The position numbers were made by a program, and so were the translations under genes. Shown here in pieces: positions 60,393-64,000 of a stretch of 64,000 nt of DNA. The first letter of the stretch is position 1; the number at the start of each line of letters is the position of its first letter. Source of the DNA: CATQHW01 sp965215345 (GTDB lineage Bacteria > Spirochaetota > Spirochaetia > SZUA-6 > Bin103); the NCBI GenBank assembly GCA_965215345.1, contig CBDCDL010000002.1:3782001-3846000 (forward strand), in the 5' to 3' direction. The notes beneath the pieces are model-generated. The model worked only from the letters and a program-made list of their open reading frames with translations, did no database searches and had not been told where the DNA came from.

Positions 60393-60408
60393 TGGCCGGT
60401 GCCGGCCA
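60393..60408 (+). promoter_or_regulatory. Palindrome in the leader of the IS110 transposase
   Basis: TGGCCGG and CCGGCCA flank a TG centre, 69 bases before the transposase ATG. It might lie at the left end of the IS110 element or belong to its non-coding RNA; no function can be shown from sequence alone. Confidence 0.35.
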
Positions 60409-60476
60409 TCCCGATAAGGAGAATGCTTGTTGCTCACGCCTCGGCCGCTTCACTCGGTTCACAGTGGAGGTTCACT

Positions 60477-61889
60477 ATGGCTCGACGCAGGCGCCGACGC
60501 ACCGGCAGACGCACGGCACAACCGAAGACGGTCAATCCGGATGCCGCAGGCTTGGATGTGGGCGCCACCGCGGTGTACGCAGCGGTGCGCGCAGACCGCG
60601 CCAGCCCCGCGATCCGCAATTTCCCCACGTTCACCAGCGACCTGCACGCCTTGGCCGACTGGCTCAGCGAGTGCCAGGTAACGACCGTTGCCATGGAGTC
60701 GACGGGAGTCTACTGGATTCCGGTGATGCAGATCCTGGAAGCTCGCGGCTTCGACGTGGTGCTGGTCAACGCGCGCCACGTACGTTCTGCACCCGGACGC
60801 AAGAGCGACGTAGCCGACTGCGAGTGGCTGCGCTACTTGCACTCGGTAGGACTGCTGAGCGGCTCCTTCCGACCGCCTGACGAGGTCTGTGCGCTGCGCG
60901 CGTTGCTGCGTCAGCGCGAAACGCTGGTGAAGTCGGCCTCCCGCAGTGTGATGCACATGCAGAAGTCCTTCGATCAGATGAACGTCCACCTGCACCATGC
61001 CATCTCTGACCTGACCGGGGTGAGCGGCTTGGCCATTACCGACGCCATCCTGGACGGTGAGCACGACCCGGCGCGCTTGGCGGATCTGGCCCACAGCACG
61101 ATCAGAGCCAACCGCCTCACGCTCATCAAGGCGTTGGAGGGTGATTGGCGTCCCGAGCACCTGTTCACGTTGGGCCAAGCACGGCAGACGTATGCCCACT
61201 ACCAACAGCTGATCAGCGCGTGTGACCAGCAGATCGAGGGCTGCATCCGCTCGTTGGAGGCGGCCCAGAAGGCGCCGCCCCAAGAGCCCTCCGACGACAC
61301 GCCCAGCAGCGCCGACAGCACTCCCGAGGCCGACTCTGAGGGCGCCACGAGTTCGCCGCAAGGCACTCCCGCTCCTGCTGAGCCGTTCGAACTGAACGAC
61401 TACCTTACGCGCCTGTTCGGTACCGACCTGACGCTCATTCCCGGCATCGGCGAGAGCACTGCCCTGACCCTGTTCGCCGAACTCGGCCCCGATCTGTCCC
61501 GTTTTCCCGATGCGAGCCATTTCGCGTCCTGGTTGCACCTCTGTCCCCAGAACAAGATCACGGGCGGCAAGATCATCAGTTCGCACACCGGACCCGGCGC
61601 CAATCGCGCCGCGCAGGCGCTGCGCTGGGCGACGCAGTCGCTGTATCGCAGCCCCACCGCCCTCGGCGAGTACTTCCGGCGCAAGCGCGCCCGCCTCGGC
61701 ACTCCGAAGGCGGTCACCGCCACCGCCCACAAGCTGGCGCGCATCATCTACCACCTCATCACCTACCACGTGGACTACGACGACAGCCTCCTCGACAACC
61801 ACCAGCGCCAGGACCGCAAACGCCTTGAACGCCGCCTTCGCAACGACGCCCGCGCTCTCGGTTTCCAGCTCGTTCCGGAGGCCGCCTGA
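60477..61889 (+). CDS. IS110 family transposase (DEDD recombinase)
   Basis: A 470-residue transposase. A basic N-terminus (ARRRRRRTGRRTAQ) is followed by the RuvC-like DEDD domain: D27 in GLDVGATAV, E74 in MESTGVYW, D111 and D114 in RKSDVADCEWL. After a long helical region and an acidic/Pro/Ser-rich insert (about residues 265-300), the C-terminal Tnp_20-type domain appears (LTLIPGIGESTALTLFAELG, then SHTGPGANRAAQALRWA). GGAGG before ATG 60477 sets the start. IS110 recombinases are guided by a bridge RNA from a non-coding element end. The exact ends are not resolved, as these elements lack clear terminal repeats. Confidence 0.92.
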   Translation: MARRRRRRTGRRTAQPKTVNPDAAGLDVGATAVYAAVRADRASPAIRNFPTFTSDLHALADWLSECQVTTVAMESTGVYWIPVMQILEARGFDVVLVNARHVRSAPGRKSDVADCEWLRYLHSVGLLSGSFRPPDEVCALRALLRQRETLVKSASRSVMHMQKSFDQMNVHLHHAISDLTGVSGLAITDAILDGEHDPARLADLAHSTIRANRLTLIKALEGDWRPEHLFTLGQARQTYAHYQQLISACDQQIEGCIRSLEAAQKAPPQEPSDDTPSSADSTPEADSEGATSSPQGTPAPAEPFELNDYLTRLFGTDLTLIPGIGESTALTLFAELGPDLSRFPDASHFASWLHLCPQNKITGGKIISSHTGPGANRAAQALRWATQSLYRSPTALGEYFRRKRARLGTPKAVTATAHKLARIIYHLITYHVDYDDSLLDNHQRQDRKRLERRLRNDARALGFQLVPEAA

Positions 61890-61993
61890 CTATTGTTTCT
61901 AAGGAGGAGGAGGCGATCGAGACGAGAGCCTCAACAAGTACGTCAAAAGATGCTCGGCCTGCCACATCATCGAATCTGGCTCACGCTGCCTGA

Positions 61994-62248
61994 TTGGCTG
62001 TCGTCACGATCCGCGAGGTGCGAAGAGCGCTGGATGTCTGCGCTCCTGGTTGGAAAGAGCACCTGACCGACCATCGGATCCAGATCCACTGGAACGGAAG
62101 GATAGATCGCTTGGCTAGCGGCGGTCACGGCAAGAAGAACGAGTTTCCGATCCAATGGGTGCGAGCGCTGGGCATCGTCCAGTGCATGAAAGAGCAAGTA
62201 GCGGGCCTTTCGTCTTTACGCCCGCCGCGGCGCAGCCGTAGCTTGTGA
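61994..62248 (+). CDS. Hypothetical small protein
   Basis: An open frame of 84 codons from a TTG at 61994. The part TIREVRRALDVCAPGWKEHL, then SGGHGKKNEFPIQWVRALGI, has amino-acid composition and a HGKK motif loosely like HicA-type small toxins, but I do not recognise the family. No good ribosome site is seen. It follows the IS110 gene and could be a remnant of the disrupted locus. Confidence 0.3.
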   Translation: MAVVTIREVRRALDVCAPGWKEHLTDHRIQIHWNGRIDRLASGGHGKKNEFPIQWVRALGIVQCMKEQVAGLSSLRPPRRSRSL

Positions 62249-62342
62249 TCCGTGCCTGCGCGAGGCCGTCGAGCCGCTCCGCTCAAGGCACCCACGGGAG
62301 CAACCCCGACTGAGGCCGGTGTCGCCGTCGCTCCAGGAAGAA

Positions 62343-62379
62343 GAGCTGCCCCCGAGGCATGAGAACCCGGGGGCAACTC
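62343..62379 (-). terminator. Hairpin after the last binding-protein gene
   Basis: Bases 62343-62354 and 62368-62379 pair over 12 bp with one G-U pair, and on the - strand TTCTTCC follows. It lies 31 bases beyond the stop of the binding-protein gene. Confidence 0.75.
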
Positions 62380-62409
62380 CGCGGCTAAAGCCGGTGACGG
62401 TCGACCGAT

Positions 62410-64000
62410 TCAGCGCTTGACCTTGAAGTTGTAGGTGCGGTTGTAGATCACCTCCAGGTCGGTGGCGCCGGCGCTCTTCACCTCCTTGATGAAGGCGTCC
62501 CACTCATCCATCGGCCGGCGGCCGGTGATGAACAGGTCGACGTTCTCCAGCACCGTATCCAGCGTGCTGGTCTTGAGGTCGGCCACCTTGCGCTGCTCGT
62601 CTACCGTGAACGGCAGCGGGAACTTGCCGACGACGTTGCTTGCCTGCTCCAGCTCGGCGATCTTCGCCGTGGTAAAGGGAAAGGCCGGTGACGGCCAGCG
62701 CTGCGTGTCGCCGTCGAATATGTGGATCTGATACAGCGCCCAGCGGGGCCACACCTGGTACAGGCTGTAGTACTGCACCTCGCGCTTCTCCTCCGGCGTG
62801 ATCTTGGTGACGTCTCCCTTCACGTCGTCGCGGTCGCGCACGGCGTTCCAGCGCCCGTCCCGCTCGTAGAACTCGGGCGTGTTGCCGGTGTACTCCGGCC
62901 GCACGTCGACGTCCCCGCCTACCAGGTCATAGTGCTCGCCTTCCTGGCCGTAGTTGATCCACCGCACGCCCTCCTCGGAGTAGAGCCAGTCCACGAACGC
63001 CAGCGTCTTGGCCAGCTTCGTGGGGTCGGACTCCAGGGCCTTGCTCACGGCCAGGCCGTCCGGGTCCAGCGAGCTGCCCGACAGCGGCTGCGCCAGCGGG
63101 ATGCTGATGCGGTCGCCCAGGAACAGCGGGTAGGTCTCCGGCCACCACTGCTCGCGCAGGCCGTTCACGGACCATTCGTGCCAGCGCAGGATGTTCGCGT
63201 GGCGGTTGATCTGGTACGCCGAGAACGGCGCCAAGGTGTGGCGGCCAGCCTCGTTGGGAGCCGCCTCGAAGAGCTTCTGCCAGTCCCGGTAGTTCTCGGT
63301 GAGGTAGGTCTGCGAGATGAGCTTCTCGACATACAGCCCCTTGACGTACTCGACCGCCTCCTTGAAGCGCGGATGCAGCGCCGTGTAGAGGAACTGGTCC
63401 TCGTCGCGGAAGTAGTTGATGTCGATGTCGCCGATGCCCATCGAGTTCAACGTCGCCTGCAGCGTGGTATTGGCGCCGTTCGCGATCCCCGGCCAGTACA
63501 GGCCGACGATCGGGTAGATGTCAGGCTCCATGTCCCGGAACTGCGTGGCGACCTCGACCAGTTCCTCCAGCGTGCCCGGCACCGGCAGGCCGCTGCGCTC
63601 GACGAGCTGGTCCTCGTTGTAGCCCCACTGGATGTCCTTGTCGTTCTGGGTGGAGAACTTGGGAGCCATGTACCGCGATCCGTCGAGCAGCGTGTACGCG
63701 AAGCGGTACTGCTCGTAGCGGTCGAGCCACCCCCGCAGGTTCGGCATCCAGTCGAGGTAGTCGGCCAGGTTCAGAAAGCCGCCGACCGGCCCGTACTCGA
63801 AGCTCTCGCTGGCGGTGACCTGCGCCAGGTCGGGGATGTTGCCCATCGCCAGCGTGATCTGCTTCTTCTCCGGGTACGGCACCTCGTTGAAGGTGATCTG
63901 GACGTTCAGGGCTTCCTGCACGTCGATCCATAGGAGCTGGCTGCCGGACGGCCACCAGTACTTCGGACCGAGCATCGTGAGCTCCAGCGTCTCGTCGAAC
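62410..64000 (-). CDS. Extracellular solute-binding protein, N-terminus outside the window
   Basis: The last 530 or so residues of a family-1/LipO-type sugar-binding protein; the frame is open to the right edge, so the signal peptide lies beyond it. Visible parts are WIDVQEALNVQITFNEVPYP, AMGNIPDLAQVTASES, FSTQNDKDIQWGYNEDQL and the C-terminal MDEWDAFIKEVKSAGATDLE, which is the usual closing helix. It ends at TGA 62412-62410, followed by a hairpin. No permease follows within the window on this strand; any partners would lie upstream beyond 64000. Confidence 0.9.
   Translation of the reverse strand, partial: FDETLELTMLGPKYWWPSGSQLLWIDVQEALNVQITFNEVPYPEKKQITLAMGNIPDLAQVTASESFEYGPVGGFLNLADYLDWMPNLRGWLDRYEQYRFAYTLLDGSRYMAPKFSTQNDKDIQWGYNEDQLVERSGLPVPGTLEELVEVATQFRDMEPDIYPIVGLYWPGIANGANTTLQATLNSMGIGDIDINYFRDEDQFLYTALHPRFKEAVEYVKGLYVEKLISQTYLTENYRDWQKLFEAAPNEAGRHTLAPFSAYQINRHANILRWHEWSVNGLREQWWPETYPLFLGDRISIPLAQPLSGSSLDPDGLAVSKALESDPTKLAKTLAFVDWLYSEEGVRWINYGQEGEHYDLVGGDVDVRPEYTGNTPEFYERDGRWNAVRDRDDVKGDVTKITPEEKREVQYYSLYQVWPRWALYQIHIFDGDTQRWPSPAFPFTTAKIAELEQASNVVGKFPLPFTVDEQRKVADLKTSTLDTVLENVDLFITGRRPMDEWDAFIKEVKSAGATDLEVIYNRTYNFKVKR

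Noticed and set aside
58656..60437. A longer IS66 copy 2 transposase starting at 60437
   Set aside because: The extra N-terminal codons cross the IS end and target duplication into flanking DNA; the element-internal GTG at 60170 matches copy 1.
1..64000. tRNA, rRNA or CRISPR arrays
   Set aside because: No cloverleaf-like sequence, rRNA segment or regularly spaced short repeat was recognised by eye on either strand; a covariance or array search could still reveal one.

Overview
The window is a GC-rich piece of a Gram-negative-type genome: it has a periplasmic adaptor of the MacA/HlyD kind and Sec signal peptides. The repeated use of LplB/YtcP-type sugar permeases with solute-binding proteins whose signal peptides end near an AAGQ/GAGQ motif, among sialidases, sulfatase, GH127, GH3 and PhyH oxygenase genes, suggests an uncultured Spirochaetota (Spirochaetaceae-like) that scavenges glycans. 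This assignment is inference from gene content; no rRNA or tRNA gene is visible to confirm it.

Layout. 1-6.7 kb: the tail of a GH127-like gene, then a tight four-gene MacAB-like export operon (ATPase, lipoprotein adaptor, FtsX-type permease, second ATPase with an AbrB-like tail). 6.8-14 kb: a Uma2-family gene, then a complete Dpp/Opp-type importer (binding protein, two permeases, two ATPases), the last ATPase carrying two 1-base frameshifts. 14-25.5 kb: a broken DUF3800 gene, then a glycan block with GH127, PhyH oxygenase (frameshifted) and sulfatase on the + strand, facing GH3, two sialidase-like propellers, a binding protein and a YtcP-type permease on the - strand. 26.5-35.6 kb: a 5'-truncated LplB permease and, divergently, a second LplB/SBP/YtcP/propeller operon whose first gene is split by a 2.94-kb ISKra4-type element that carries a DruA-like (DUF4338) gene. 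35.6-44.6 kb: DUF4838 protein, Rpn nuclease, VapBC, a TIM-barrel glycosidase-like gene with an in-frame amber codon, ArfB, an aldo/keto reductase and a 13-repeat surface lipoprotein.

44.7-62.3 kb is a plastic region. One IS66 copy sits inside a second, decayed lipoprotein gene. It is followed by a LytTR membrane regulator, a degraded second arfB/aldo-keto reductase pair, an IS21 istB remnant that cuts off a ParE toxin, and an intact sugar importer (SBP, LplB, YtcP) with a GH32/43-like propeller. Then come a DUF433/DUF5615 toxin-antitoxin pair, a dead ABC exporter, a dead sialidase whose last codons are interrupted by a second IS66 copy, and an IS110 transposase. The window ends inside another sugar-binding protein gene (- strand).

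How it works together: the live genes describe uptake and trimming of sulfated, sialylated or arabinose-containing glycans. Each of the five binding-protein genes is followed by a strong GC-rich hairpin before the next gene, which would favour binding-protein over permease expression. The region has many IS insertions, truncations and single-base frameshifts. The sharpest cases are the clean ISKra4-type insertion (9-bp target duplication, exact reading-frame restoration on removal) and the loss of the LplB subunit from both of two adjacent importers.
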